A stretch of 64,000 bases of DNA from Chloroflexota bacterium (GCA_017993775.1 JAGOMA010000010.1:62001-126000); one strand, 5' to 3'; shown: positions 26,447 through 37,633, numbered from the stretch's first letter. Translations and numbers: made by a program. Notes: a model not told the origin generated them from the letters alone.

Positions 26447-27424
26447 CTAATCAACCGCCAGCTTCAAAGCGTCCGTGAGATTGCGCCGCACCTGTGGCGA
26501 GGCGTTGAAGCCACCCTGGACCATGCCCAAAACAACCGCGCCAATCACCGGCGGCACATCCAGATTAACCAGGCGAGCTTGCGGGGCAAACTCCTGAATC
26601 GTTTGCCACATCGGCTCGATCAGCAGCGGGCCGCCGGAGAACATGCTGCCGGCCAGCACTACGTCGAAGCCTTGCGCGGCAAAATCCAACTGTCGGATAA
26701 CGGCGCAGGCCATTTCGCCCAGTTCAACGCCCGCCCAGCGGATGAGTTCCCGCATGACGGCGTCGCCTTGCTCGGCCACGGCAAAAATGAGCGGGGCGAC
26801 TTTGGCGCCGATGGTGTAATACCCTTTGGTGTACCCTTCAATGAGATCGCTCAAATCTTTGGCGCCGCAGTAATCGATGAGCCGGGTGGACAGTGCCGTG
26901 TGCGGGCTGCGCTGGGTCCATTCGTAAGCAACCAACTGCATGGCGCGCCAGACCAATTCGGCCGAACCGGCAAATTCGCCCATATGATACCCGTAGCCGG
27001 TGACGCGCCCTTCACGTCGCGTATCCGGGTCCCAGCCACGGCAGTTGCAGCCCGTGCCCGAGACCAGCGCCACCCCGCGGCCGGATTCGGTGACGGCGAA
27101 AAGGGCCGGAATCGCATCGTTGACCATGCCAATGGGGCAGGTCAGGCCAAGGTGGGCGATGATGCCGGCCATTTGCCCTTCTTCGGACGGCCAGTCGTAC
27201 CCGGCGATGCCGAACCCGGCGCCGGCAATGTCGGCGGCAGCTAATTGGCTCTGGGCCAATACTTGCGCCAACCCATCCTGAATGGATTGCAACATGCCAT
27301 CAAACCCAACGCTTTGATAATTGCCTGCTCCGGATTTGGCGAAGGCCAGGAGACGGCCGTGTTCGTCGGCAATCGCCATGTGGGTTTTGGTGCTGCCCAG
27401 GTCAGCGCCCAAATAATAACGCAT
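26447..27424 (-). CDS. BadF/BadG-family sugar kinase, probable N-acetylglucosamine kinase
   Basis: 325 residues with the ASKHA fold: phosphate-1 loop LGADLGSTKTH at the N-terminus, a second nucleotide loop in VSGTGCNCRGW, and an adenosine segment LAGSMFSGGPLL. The BadF family includes eukaryotic and bacterial N-acetylglucosamine kinases. Sitting directly before a GH18 gene and a GH94 gene, a GlcNAc kinase role fits. ROK-type zinc cysteines are absent. GAGGAC precedes the ATG. Confidence 0.8.
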   Translation of the reverse strand: MRYYLGADLGSTKTHMAIADEHGRLLAFAKSGAGNYQSVGFDGMLQSIQDGLAQVLAQSQLAAADIAGAGFGIAGYDWPSEEGQMAGIIAHLGLTCPIGMVNDAIPALFAVTESGRGVALVSGTGCNCRGWDPDTRREGRVTGYGYHMGEFAGSAELVWRAMQLVAYEWTQRSPHTALSTRLIDYCGAKDLSDLIEGYTKGYYTIGAKVAPLIFAVAEQGDAVMRELIRWAGVELGEMACAVIRQLDFAAQGFDVVLAGSMFSGGPLLIEPMWQTIQEFAPQARLVNLDVPPVIGAVVLGMVQGGFNASPQVRRNLTDALKLAVD

Positions 27425-27456
27425 AGGATGTCCTCATTGGGTCGATTGTTACCTGC

Positions 27457-28740
27457 TCATGACCAGAACTGCGGCAAATAGGGCCGGTGAATGGTCAGCA
27501 TATCATCCAAAACAGCCTGAACTTTATCGGCCGTCGGGCCAAGCGGATGAGCCATCAGGGCTTCGTAAGCGGCGTCACGATCACCGTGAACGGCCGCTTC
27601 CACCGTCAGCAATTCATACGATTTAATTTGAGCAATTAAGCCAAATTGGGCTGGCGGCAGCGGCTCGGTCGGCAGCGGCGCAATGCCGCTGCGCCGAACG
27701 ACAGCCGGTATTTCCAGCACCCAATCGGCCGGCCATTCGGCGACAGCCCCGCCGTTCCTCACATTGACCACATGGATTTCGCCCAGGTCGTTGTAATGGG
27801 CCGTCAGCAATTGCGTGGCTACAGTAGAATACCACGCGCCGCCACGTTTCATCAGATCGGCCGGTGGTTCGCTGAGGGCCGGGTCGGCATACTGCTGCAA
27901 CAACCCTTTTTCCACTTCCATCACTTCTTCGGCTCGGGAAGGCGGCCAGCTTTCCTGTTCTTTTAGTTTTTTATCGGTGTGGTAGAAGTAATGCAAATAG
28001 TAGTTGGGGATCATTTGCAGCACTTCCATCATGCGTGGTTCCCATTCAGGATTGGTTTGGCTGCGAAGGTCGGCCAGGGTGGTTTGCATCAGCTGCGGCC
28101 AGACATCTTCGCCTTCGATGGTAAAGCCGCGATGCCAGGAGAGATGGTTGAGGCCGAGGGTGTTGAGGTGGGCGAGTTGGGGGGAAACGGCCGTGCCCAA
28201 CCGCTCCAAAATCATCATCTTAGCCGTAATCGGCACATTACACACCCCAACTGAAGGCGTCTCCGGCGCATATTGGCTCAATGCCTGCGTCACCAATCCG
28301 GCCGGATTGGTGAAATTAACCAACATCGCCCCTGGCTCTGCCAATTCCTGCATATCCCTGGCAATCTGCAAGATAACCGGAATCGTGCGCAGCGCCTTGG
28401 CCATGCCGCCCACACCCGTCGTTTCCTGCCCGATCAACCCATGCCGACGGCCCAGATATTCATCCTCGCGGCGCGCTTCCATTTGCCCCACCCGAAGTTG
28501 AGTGGTTACATACGCCGCCCCGCGAATGGCCTCCCGCTGGTCTGTCGACAGCACCACCTTAAAGGGCGATCCCTTCGCCGCCACCATGCGCTGCGCAAAG
28601 CCGCCCACAATACGCAACCGCGCTTCGTCAATATCCAGCAGCCATAACTCATCCACCGGAAATTGTTCCAACCGCGCCAAAAATCCACTGACCAATTCAG
28701 GCGTATACGTCGATCCGCCACCAACAACTGTTACTTTCAC
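27457..28740 (-). CDS. GH4 family glycosidase, 6-phospho-beta-glucosidase type
   Basis: 427 residues from a GTG at 28740 ([16 protein letters not shown]), preceded by AGGA; a longer TTG frame adds a tail that lies before the NAD-binding strand. Rossmann motif GGGSTYTP, metal-site Cys in VCNVP (CN-x-P is the 6-phospho-beta-glucosidase form) and an LNHLSW segment. GH4 enzymes use NAD+ and Mn2+ and cleave by an oxidation-elimination route. No PTS gene is in the window, so a phosphorylated disaccharide would have to come from a kinase, or the substrate is not phosphorylated. The product end reads PYLPQFW, as in CelF/LicH relatives. Confidence 0.87.
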   Translation of the reverse strand: MKVTVVGGGSTYTPELVSGFLARLEQFPVDELWLLDIDEARLRIVGGFAQRMVAAKGSPFKVVLSTDQREAIRGAAYVTTQLRVGQMEARREDEYLGRRHGLIGQETTGVGGMAKALRTIPVILQIARDMQELAEPGAMLVNFTNPAGLVTQALSQYAPETPSVGVCNVPITAKMMILERLGTAVSPQLAHLNTLGLNHLSWHRGFTIEGEDVWPQLMQTTLADLRSQTNPEWEPRMMEVLQMIPNYYLHYFYHTDKKLKEQESWPPSRAEEVMEVEKGLLQQYADPALSEPPADLMKRGGAWYSTVATQLLTAHYNDLGEIHVVNVRNGGAVAEWPADWVLEIPAVVRRSGIAPLPTEPLPPAQFGLIAQIKSYELLTVEAAVHGDRDAAYEALMAHPLGPTADKVQAVLDDMLTIHRPYLPQFWS

Positions 28741-28929
28741 GCTTAATATCCTATTACTGGCACGGTTCAACAAGCATTACACCTCGAACCATGCCCAAAA
28801 ATCTCTCGTTACCACGTTGGGCACTGAGGGCAAAACGGCGTTTTGATGCGTGCTGCGCGATGAGTGAGATGCACTCACCTGCCACGCATTCCCCCTGATG
28901 CCTAAACGCAGCGAAATCCAAAGAATCGG

Positions 28930-29985
28930 CTATTTTTCAACACCCGTGATCACAATACCACGCACGAAGAATCGCTGCGCTAAAATAAAGAGGATCAATG
29001 GAGCGATCAGCGCCATCAATGCGCCAGCCTGAATCAGCTGCGGTTTTTGCCCATAAATGCCATTAAATGTCTGCAAAGCCACCGAAATCGGCCAGGCATC
29101 GCGGTTTGTCGAGAGATAAATCAGAGGCCCAAAAAAGTCATTCCAGGCATACACAATGTGAAACACGACAATGGCCAACAACGCCGGATACGACTGCGGC
29201 AGCAGCACCGACCAAAGTACACGCAGCCGGCTGGCCCCATCGATCATTGCCGCTTCGTCCATATCGCGGGGGATGGTCATGAAGTACTGCCTGAGCAAAA
29301 AAGTATCAAAGGCATTGGCAAAAAAAGTTGGCACAATCAACGGCAGCCACGTCCCCACCCAGCCAATTTTTTGGAAGAAGGTGTAGGTAGGGATAACGGT
29401 CACAAAGGCGGGCAAAAAGATGGTGGCAATCAACACGATAAACAAGAAGTCACGCCCTGGAAAATCAAAGCGGGAAAACCCATAAGCTACCAGCGTACAA
29501 GAAATGATAACGCCAACGGTGGAGGCCAGGGCGTAGAAGGTGGTATTCCACATGAGTCGCGGGTAGTTGATGGTATTCCAAACTTCTTTGTAATTGCTCC
29601 AGGTGGGCGCAAACTCCCAGGGGCGGGACAACGCTCGCCAGGACACGGTGCAGACAAACTCGCCCCGGCCAGGATCATTGGGATCGGCAAATGTGCTTTC
29701 TTTTGCGCCTTTTTTAACCAGTATCAATGATTTTTCGGAATTATCGGTTTCGCTGCCCTGGCAAGTATTCATTGGCACAGTGTAGGCTTCCATTTCCTTG
29801 CCGTTGTATTCGTAGCTGGCCGGTCTGGCCGGCCAGATTGGCGCGCCCAGGATGGTGATTTGCTCTGGCGTTTTGAGTGAGGTGAACACCATAAACGCAA
29901 AGGGGGAGAGAAACATGATTAAGACAACCAGGGCGATGCCGGTGATGATCAGCGTTTTTCCAATGGAACGATAAGATATTTTCAT
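28930..29985 (-). CDS. Sugar ABC transporter permease, MalG type
   Basis: 351 residues. TM1 near 12-35, then an unusually long extracytoplasmic loop (about 40-125) containing two Cys, then five TM segments. The EAA loop reads DMDEAAMIDGASRLRVL. It follows the MalF gene by 14 bases and the binding-protein gene beyond it, forming the SBP-MalF-MalG importer of the locus. Its ATPase is not in the window and is probably a shared MsmX-like protein. A 189-base gap with no gene separates it from GH4. Confidence 0.92.
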   Translation of the reverse strand: MKISYRSIGKTLIITGIALVVLIMFLSPFAFMVFTSLKTPEQITILGAPIWPARPASYEYNGKEMEAYTVPMNTCQGSETDNSEKSLILVKKGAKESTFADPNDPGRGEFVCTVSWRALSRPWEFAPTWSNYKEVWNTINYPRLMWNTTFYALASTVGVIISCTLVAYGFSRFDFPGRDFLFIVLIATIFLPAFVTVIPTYTFFQKIGWVGTWLPLIVPTFFANAFDTFLLRQYFMTIPRDMDEAAMIDGASRLRVLWSVLLPQSYPALLAIVVFHIVYAWNDFFGPLIYLSTNRDAWPISVALQTFNGIYGQKPQLIQAGALMALIAPLILFILAQRFFVRGIVITGVEK

Positions 29986-29999
29986 GTTAGCCTTTCTCC

Positions 30000-31001
30000 T
30001 TATGAACGGCCTTCACCGGCGTAATAAACCCAATAACGGGCCGTGCCAAATAAGAATACAGTCACGACAAGGATAAGGAAGAAAAGCAGCCAGGCTAACG
30101 CTGAGCCATAAGACATATTTTGGAAGGTGAAAAAGGTTTTGTACAAATAGAGGTTGTAGAACATGGTGGCGCCGCCAGGCCGGCCGGTACCATTGTTCAC
30201 GACGAGTGGGACGAGAAAGTATTGGAATAAAAAGACGACGCTGAGGACCAAATTGTAAAACAGCACCGGTGAAATCATGGGGAAGGTGACATTTCTAAAG
30301 GACTGCCAGGCATTGGCGCCATCTACTTTGGCGGCGTCGTATAAGGAGGTGGGCACGCCCTGAAGACCGGCCAGCATGATCAGCATGGCGTTGCCAACGC
30401 CCCAAATGCCCATGATGACATAGGTGGGGTAGACCCAGTTGACGTCGTTGGCCCAATTGGGAACCATGGATCTGGGCATGCCCATGGCCATTAACGCGCG
30501 ATTGATCCAACCGGTTTCGGGATTGAGCATGCCGCCCCACAAAAATACGGCGGCGATAAAAGGAATAATGTAGGGCATGTAAAAAGCACTGCGAAAAACC
30601 ATTGACCCTTTGAGGTGAGGGCTGTTCATGAGCAATGCTAGAAAGAGCGGGAAGATGATGCCAACGGGCAAGGAAATCAGGCCAAATTTGATGGTGATCC
30701 AGAGGGAACCGGCGGTTCCACTGCTCCCGCCCGTCCATATTTGCGGATCATGGAGCATTTGCTGGTAGTTTTTTAGACCGACAAATTGGGGCGCGCTTAA
30801 GATCCCATCGGTGATTTTGAGGTCCAGAAAGCTAAACACCAGACTGGCGATGATGGGGAGGAAGGTAAAAACGAAAAAACCAATAAGCCAGGGCGAGATA
30901 AATATCAGCCCGTCGCGCATTTCGCGCCGTTTCAGGGATGACATATCGCGATAGGCTTTGAGCGATGGGAGCTGAATTCCACGGTTGAGTTGTTCAAACA
31001 T
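30000..31001 (-). CDS. Sugar ABC transporter permease, MalF type
   Basis: 333 residues, six TM segments after a 35-residue cytoplasmic N-terminus. The EAA loop reads SLYDAAKVDGANAWQSF. GAGGAGA precedes the ATG. It lies between the binding-protein gene (with a terminator-like hairpin in the gap) and MalG. It should import the same oligosaccharide that the binding protein captures. Confidence 0.92.
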   Translation of the reverse strand: MFEQLNRGIQLPSLKAYRDMSSLKRREMRDGLIFISPWLIGFFVFTFLPIIASLVFSFLDLKITDGILSAPQFVGLKNYQQMLHDPQIWTGGSSGTAGSLWITIKFGLISLPVGIIFPLFLALLMNSPHLKGSMVFRSAFYMPYIIPFIAAVFLWGGMLNPETGWINRALMAMGMPRSMVPNWANDVNWVYPTYVIMGIWGVGNAMLIMLAGLQGVPTSLYDAAKVDGANAWQSFRNVTFPMISPVLFYNLVLSVVFLFQYFLVPLVVNNGTGRPGGATMFYNLYLYKTFFTFQNMSYGSALAWLLFFLILVVTVFLFGTARYWVYYAGEGRS

Positions 31002-31064
31002 GCTCTCTCTTCTCCTCTACAATCCGGACGGCCGTTTCCGTTTGCCCGTATCAGATACAACCAG

Positions 31065-31106
31065 AAAATGGGCGAGCCAGCCTTGTATGCTAACTCGCCC
31101 ATTTTT
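31065..31106 (-). terminator. Hairpin between binding-protein and permease genes
   Basis: AAAATGGGCGAG and CTCGCCCATTTT form a perfect stem of about 12 bp flanked by A and T runs on both sides. Sitting after the binding-protein gene and before malF, it probably works as a partial terminator or mRNA-stabilising hairpin, keeping the binding protein more abundant than the permeases, as in maltose-type operons. Confidence 0.75.
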
Positions 31107-31119
31107 ATTGCACATACCG

Positions 31120-32637
<1,518 letters not shown>

Positions 32638-32768
32638 TTTCTTCTCTCCTAAAGTTATTTTGCAAACAGGTTTGTACAATTTTTTTGAACATCCAATCTA
32701 GTTCATTAGCCGCGAGGAACGATTAAACGTTTGCTTCTGGCCTGCGGCGACTGAAGTCTCTTTTTTCG
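32638..32768 (-). promoter_or_regulatory. Promoter region of the SBP-MalFG operon with LacI-type palindromes
   Basis: TTAAACGTTTGC at 32723-32734 contains the palindrome AAACGTTT with a central CG, as in many LacI/CcpA operators. TTGCAAACAGGTTTGTACAA near 32664 is a second imperfect palindrome. Neither matches the GTAACCGCTTAC operators at 34938, so if they bind a regulator it may be a different one. No certain -35/-10 pair was found. Confidence 0.35.
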
Positions 32769-33812
32769 CTATCCATCACCTCCTTGTACACCTTGGTTTG
32801 AATTGCCCAGTATTCTGAGGCTTGCCAGGTTTTTCTGAGCTAGTTGAATGGCTCCCCAGGCGCCATAATTGTCTGCCGGGGAAGCCACTTGCAGCACGGC
32901 CGTATCCAACATGACGGCCGCCAACGGTGAGCGAGCAGCTTGCTGCTGCCATTCCCGGTGGATGGCGTCGAGAAGCAAACGGCCGTTTCGCGCCACACCA
33001 CCGCTTAACACAATTTTTTCCACGTCATAGGTCATGATCAGGCCTTGTAAGGCCTGCCCCAAATAAGCGCCCGCCTGTTGAATAATGCGCTCGGCCACCG
33101 GGTCATACATCGCCGCCGCCGCAAAGACCTGGGCCGCAGTGACCGGCTCGTTGGTCGCTAAGGTTGTAGACCGGCCTTCCTGCACGGCCGTTTGCCCGGC
33201 CAACGCAATCGCCGGACCAGAAACATACGCTTCCAGACAACCCCGGTTGCCACACTTGCACAACAACCCATCCGGCTCCACAATCAGATGGCCAATTTCC
33301 CCGGCCATGCCATGCGCGCCCCGGTACAACTGCCCATCCAAAATAAGACCGGCCGCCAAACCAGTGCCAATGGACACGTAGGCCAGATAGTGCACCACGC
33401 CGCCGAACAGTCTGGCAGAGCAGCCCAGGGCCGCCACACGCACATCATTTTCCAAAAAACAGGGGACGCCCAATTCTGTTTCCAGCAAAGAACCGGCAAG
33501 CACATCAGTCCAGTTTAGATTAACGGCCAGCTTCACCTGCCCGGTCGCCGGGTCTACCAGGCCAGGAATGCCCAAACCCAGGCACAAAACGGCCGTCATA
33601 TCCCGGTTCGCCACATCCAAGGCCGTGGTAACGGCCGTTACAATGCTGCCCAGCGTGCGGTCTGGCGACGACACATTTGTGAAGACAGTCGCCTCGCCCA
33701 ACAGAGCGCCCAATTCGTCAGCGACGACGGCCGTAATCGTTGTGCCGCCTACATCCACGCCAACAAACACAGGTTGTGAATTCGTTAATCGAGGGTCCAT
33801 ACGCTTGGTCAT
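32769..33812 (-). CDS. ROK-family sugar kinase
   Basis: 347 residues. ATP loop GVDVGGTTITAVV at the N-terminus, the ENDVRVAALG segment, the sugar-binding GEIGHLIVE motif and the zinc-binding CKCGNRGCLEAY motif. There is no N-terminal HTH, so it is a kinase (glucokinase-like) rather than a repressor. ATG at 33812 is used here; Met5 at 33800 is an alternative. It lies between the LacI gene and the importer operon and could phosphorylate glucose or mannose left after phosphorolysis of imported disaccharides. Confidence 0.85.
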   Translation of the reverse strand: MTKRMDPRLTNSQPVFVGVDVGGTTITAVVADELGALLGEATVFTNVSSPDRTLGSIVTAVTTALDVANRDMTAVLCLGLGIPGLVDPATGQVKLAVNLNWTDVLAGSLLETELGVPCFLENDVRVAALGCSARLFGGVVHYLAYVSIGTGLAAGLILDGQLYRGAHGMAGEIGHLIVEPDGLLCKCGNRGCLEAYVSGPAIALAGQTAVQEGRSTTLATNEPVTAAQVFAAAAMYDPVAERIIQQAGAYLGQALQGLIMTYDVEKIVLSGGVARNGRLLLDAIHREWQQQAARSPLAAVMLDTAVLQVASPADNYGAWGAIQLAQKNLASLRILGNSNQGVQGGDG

Positions 33813-33909
33813 CCGGGTCTTAAGCCTGACAATCTCACCTCAAAAAAGGCGTGGAGCCGCTCAGGTGGTCATCTTAACAAACGTGATCGTGGGCTATTTC
33901 CTGAGGCTA

Positions 33910-34932
33910 TTACGCTGCGCAGCCGCAGGAACGACGCAAAACAATATCTGTGGGATGAAGGGTTTCCAGCTCCGGCGTTTCGCCTTCTAACAGGCAAAAC
34001 AACTGCCGGGCAGCCGAACGACCAACCGCTTCCGTCGGCGCACGCACGGTAGTCAGCGGCGGCATAAGAAAGGGGGACATGCGCGAATCATCAAACCCCA
34101 CCACACTCACATCTTCGGGAATTCGTAAACCGGCCTCTTTTAACGCCTCATACACACCCACGGCCGCGTCATCATCGCCGGCAAATACCGCGTCGAAGGG
34201 CGGGTGATGGGTGTCGGCCAGAAAATTTTTCAACGCAGCGTAAGCAATTTCACGCTCAAACGAACCGCGCAGCGTCAATGCTTCATCAAAGGCAATGCCA
34301 TGATCCGCCAGGGCGGCCCTGTAACCCACTTCGCGCCAATACGAATCTTCTTGCTGCTTTGGACCGCGCATCAGCAATATGCGGCGACGGCCGTGCGCCG
34401 TAATCAGATGATCCACCAGCTTGCGTGTCGCCGCTTTGTTCTCCACCGTTACAAAAGGAACACTCACTCCCTCCGCCGGCGTTTTGTGAATCAGGACCAG
34501 GGGAAACCCGCGTTCAGACAATTGGGCAATTTGCTCATCACCCAGGCTGTTGGCAAACACCAACAACCCATCTGTGTTATGGCCACCCAGGGGTAAATAG
34601 CTATCCGTTTGCAGTTCTGGCCGGCAGGTGGCTACCAGCAAGTTGTACCCTTCGTTACGCACAATTGTCTCAATTCCCGCCAGCAGCGGGCCAAAAAAAT
34701 CATTGTGCATGTTGGTCAGCAGCAGGCCGATGGCGTTTTTTCGCCGCAGCGCCAGGTGGCGCGCAGTCTCTTGAGGAATGTAATCCAGTTCATCCATCAC
34801 CCGCTGGATGCGATCAGCCAACTTTTCCGAGACGGGCGCGTTTTGGTTGAGGTACCGGCTGACAGTCGCTACGGAAACACCCGCTTCGCGGGCCACATCT
34901 CGAATGGTGATGGAGGAAGAACGTTTTGTCAT
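33910..34932 (-). CDS. LacI-family transcriptional regulator
   Basis: 340 residues. N-terminal HTH (ITIRDVAREAGVSVATVSRYLN, split across residues 8-29) and hinge region, then a periplasmic-binding-protein-like effector domain and a CGC-containing C-terminus. Three tandem 12-bp operators end 5 bases before its ATG, leaving no room for a Shine-Dalgarno, so it is probably autoregulated and perhaps translated from a leaderless or very short leader mRNA. The same operator occurs before the GH-A/GH94 operon, so that operon is a likely target. The effector is presumably a locus-derived sugar. Confidence 0.92.
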   Translation of the reverse strand: MTKRSSSITIRDVAREAGVSVATVSRYLNQNAPVSEKLADRIQRVMDELDYIPQETARHLALRRKNAIGLLLTNMHNDFFGPLLAGIETIVRNEGYNLLVATCRPELQTDSYLPLGGHNTDGLLVFANSLGDEQIAQLSERGFPLVLIHKTPAEGVSVPFVTVENKAATRKLVDHLITAHGRRRILLMRGPKQQEDSYWREVGYRAALADHGIAFDEALTLRGSFEREIAYAALKNFLADTHHPPFDAVFAGDDDAAVGVYEALKEAGLRIPEDVSVVGFDDSRMSPFLMPPLTTVRAPTEAVGRSAARQLFCLLEGETPELETLHPTDIVLRRSCGCAA

Positions 34933-34937
34933 AGTAT

Positions 34938-34973
34938 GTAACCGCTTACGTAACCGCTTACGTAACCGGTTAC
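34938..34973. promoter_or_regulatory. Three tandem LacI-type operators
   Basis: GTAACCGCTTAC at 34938-34949, GTAACCGCTTAC at 34950-34961 and GTAACCGGTTAC at 34962-34973 lie end to end with no spacer, just upstream of the lacI start. Each has the central CG and inverted arms of LacI-family sites; the third is a perfect palindrome. A period of exactly 12 bases would place repressor dimers at shifted helix faces. Confidence 0.85.
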
Positions 34974-35066
34974 ATTATGGCATATAACCAATAGGGTGTC
35001 AACGAAATTAGCAGAACTGCACAAATCGAACAAACACGCTGGCGAAACGCTAAAATGGAATCAAAA

Positions 35067-35093
35067 TTGGACCAATCTTGAAGATTGGTCCAA
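35067..35093. repeat. Near-perfect 27-bp palindrome (ATTGGTCC family)
   Basis: TTGGACCAATCTT (35067-35079) and AAGATTGGTCCAA (35081-35093) pair around one base. The same core occurs at 51307-51336 and, degraded, at 55742-55774. It lies downstream of the GH94 gene at 35122. Confidence 0.7.
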
Positions 35094-35121
35094 TCTCGCC
35101 GAGTTAAAAACGAACGATTAC

Positions 35122-37617
35122 CTAACCGATGACTACCTCGACACGCACACTGGCCCCGGCCGGAGCGATGGGCAGCACGTCGCCGGCCACCGGCTGGCCA
35201 TCGACCAGCAGCGAAGAGACGCGCCCAGCCCCCTGACGGCGTACCTGGATGTGATACTCCGCGCCTCGGAATTTGCGCACCACAGAAAACGATGGCCAAT
35301 CCGAAGGGATGACCGGATCGATGCGCAGGCCGCCCAGCGACGGCCGTATGCCCAAAATCCAATGGGTGATGGCGCTGTAATTCCAGGCCGCCGTGCCCGT
35401 CAGCCAGGAATTTTTAGCCTCACCATGCGTGATGGCGTCTTTACCGGCGATCATCTGGGCATAGACAAAGGGTTCGCAGCGATGCAGATCGCTGATGGCT
35501 TCGCGCGCCGAGGGGTTGATGCGTTTGTAGTAATCAAACGCCTGGTCGCCACGACCAGCGCGTGTCTCGGCGATCATTACCCAGGGGTTGGCGTGGCAGA
35601 AGATGCCCGCATTTTCTTTGTAGCCGGGCGGATAGGAGGAGATTTCGCCCAGGTGCAGGTAGTATTGGCTGAAAGCAGGCTGCTGCAAGACGATGCCGTG
35701 CGGCGTGGCCAGATGCTCGGCCACCGAATCGAGGGCTTGCTGCGCACGGCCGTTCGCCAACCCCAGCCCGGCCATCACGCACATACCCTGCGGTTCGATA
35801 AAAATTTGCCCTTCCTCGTTTTCCCGCGAGCCAAGCGGACGGCCGTCATCATCATACGCCCGCCGGAACCAATCGCCGTCCCAGCCGTGCTGCCATACAA
35901 CGGCCTCCATGTCGCTGGCCGCCTGCCGGTAATCGTGCGCGGTGTGCCCGGCTGCCTGCGACAGGTTGGTAACGGCCGTAGCCTGCCCCACCCCATGGGC
36001 AATCAAATCGGCCATTTCCTGCGCCGCCAATACAAACAACCCGGCGATAAACACACTTTCCGCCACCAACCCTTCCTTATTAGTGGTTGTCTGGAAGCTC
36101 TGCCCCGGCGTGTCGGAAAAGCAGTTCAGGTTCAGACAGTCGTTCCAATCCGCGCGGCCAATCAGCGGCAGGCCATGCGGCCCGCGCCGCGTCAGGGTGT
36201 AGCCCATGGCGCGTTGCAAATGTTCGTACAGCGCCGTTTCGCTGCCCGCTTCGTTTTCGTAGGGGACCAATTCGTCCAGAATCGCCCAATCGCCTGTTTC
36301 TTTGATGTACGCCGAAACGCCCACCACCAGCCACAGCGGGTCATCGTTAAAGCCAGAGCCAACGTCGTTGTTGCCCCGTTTGGTCAGAGGCTGATATTGG
36401 TGGAACGCGCCGCCGTTGTGCATCTGCGTGGCCGACAGGTCCAAAATGCGCTCGCGCGCCCGTTCCGGAATCATGTGGACAATGCCCAACAAATCCTGGT
36501 TGGAATCGCGGAAACCCATCCCCCGGCCAATGCCGCTCTCAAAATAAGAGGCTGAACGGGACATGTTGAACGTGACCATGCACTGGTAGGCGTTCCAGAT
36601 ATTTACCATGCGGTTGGTGTCGGGGTCGGGGGTTTGCACCTGGAAGCGGTTTAGCAGATTGGCCCAATCGGCTTGCAGCGCGGCAAAAGCGGCTTCGGCG
36701 TTGGCCCATTGGCGATATTTGGCCAGCACGGGCTGCAAAGTGCGGCGGTTGACGGTTTGTGAGCCGGGCGGGTCGAATTTGTCGTCTGCTGGGTTTTCGT
36801 GGTAACCCAGGAGGAAGATGATTTGTTTTTCGTCGCCGGGCTGCAAGTGCAGGCGCAGGTGATGGGAGCCGATGGGCTGCCAGCCGTGGGCCACCGAATC
36901 GCCGGATATGCCCTGTTCTACAACCTGCGGTTCGTGCCAACCACGATACGCACCCAGGAAGGTTTCGCGTTGGGTATCGAAACCGGCCAGGGGTTCGGAG
37001 CAGGCGAAGTAGGCGATGTGATCGCGCCGTTCGCGGTATTCGGTTTTGTGGATAATCAGGCTTTCTTCGGGCCAGACTTCTACTTGTCCGGTGGAGTAGT
37101 TGCGTTGGTAGTTAGATGCGTCGTCGAGGGCGTCCCAGAGGCAAAATTCTACGGCCGTAAACAAGCTCAAGTCTGCGGCGGTGTCACGGCCGTTCTTCAC
37201 CGTCACTTGCCAGATTTCCATCGTCTCGCCGGGGGGAACGAAATAGCGCACGGCCGTTTCTATCCCCTGCGCTTGTGACCGGATAGCGCTGTAACCAATG
37301 CCATGCCGGCATTCATAGGCCGCCAGCGGGCTGCGCGTGGGCATCCACGTTGGCGACCAAAAAACCGGGTGGTCGCTCTCGGCTGCATCATCGCGCAGGT
37401 ACAAGTAGCGGCCGCCCATGTCCAACGGCGCATTATTATACCGATAGCGCGTCAGCCGCCGCAGCCGCGCATCCTTATAAAAGGTGTAGCCGCCGGCCGT
37501 GTTGGAAATCAGGCCAAAAAACGCTTCGCTGCCCAGATAATTGATCCAGGGCAGCGGCGTATCCGGGCGGGTAATCACATATTCTTTTTGTGCGTCATCA
37601 AAATATCCGTATTTCAT
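35122..37617 (-). CDS. GH94 cellobiose phosphorylase
   Basis: 831 residues from the ATG at 37617 (MKYGYFDD), with GGAGGAA upstream. It has the N-terminal beta-sandwich, linker helices and (alpha/alpha)6 barrel. The catalytic ADWNDCLNLNCFSDTPG segment closely matches characterised cellobiose phosphorylases, which convert cellobiose and phosphate to glucose-1-phosphate and glucose. Related but not identical to the GH94 at 23006. It follows the clan GH-A lipoprotein gene by 16 bases and shares its LacI-type operator. Cytoplasmic. Confidence 0.92.
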   Translation of the reverse strand: MKYGYFDDAQKEYVITRPDTPLPWINYLGSEAFFGLISNTAGGYTFYKDARLRRLTRYRYNNAPLDMGGRYLYLRDDAAESDHPVFWSPTWMPTRSPLAAYECRHGIGYSAIRSQAQGIETAVRYFVPPGETMEIWQVTVKNGRDTAADLSLFTAVEFCLWDALDDASNYQRNYSTGQVEVWPEESLIIHKTEYRERRDHIAYFACSEPLAGFDTQRETFLGAYRGWHEPQVVEQGISGDSVAHGWQPIGSHHLRLHLQPGDEKQIIFLLGYHENPADDKFDPPGSQTVNRRTLQPVLAKYRQWANAEAAFAALQADWANLLNRFQVQTPDPDTNRMVNIWNAYQCMVTFNMSRSASYFESGIGRGMGFRDSNQDLLGIVHMIPERARERILDLSATQMHNGGAFHQYQPLTKRGNNDVGSGFNDDPLWLVVGVSAYIKETGDWAILDELVPYENEAGSETALYEHLQRAMGYTLTRRGPHGLPLIGRADWNDCLNLNCFSDTPGQSFQTTTNKEGLVAESVFIAGLFVLAAQEMADLIAHGVGQATAVTNLSQAAGHTAHDYRQAASDMEAVVWQHGWDGDWFRRAYDDDGRPLGSRENEEGQIFIEPQGMCVMAGLGLANGRAQQALDSVAEHLATPHGIVLQQPAFSQYYLHLGEISSYPPGYKENAGIFCHANPWVMIAETRAGRGDQAFDYYKRINPSAREAISDLHRCEPFVYAQMIAGKDAITHGEAKNSWLTGTAAWNYSAITHWILGIRPSLGGLRIDPVIPSDWPSFSVVRKFRGAEYHIQVRRQGAGRVSSLLVDGQPVAGDVLPIAPAGASVRVEVVIG

Positions 37618-37633
37618 TTTATAATTCCTCCAT

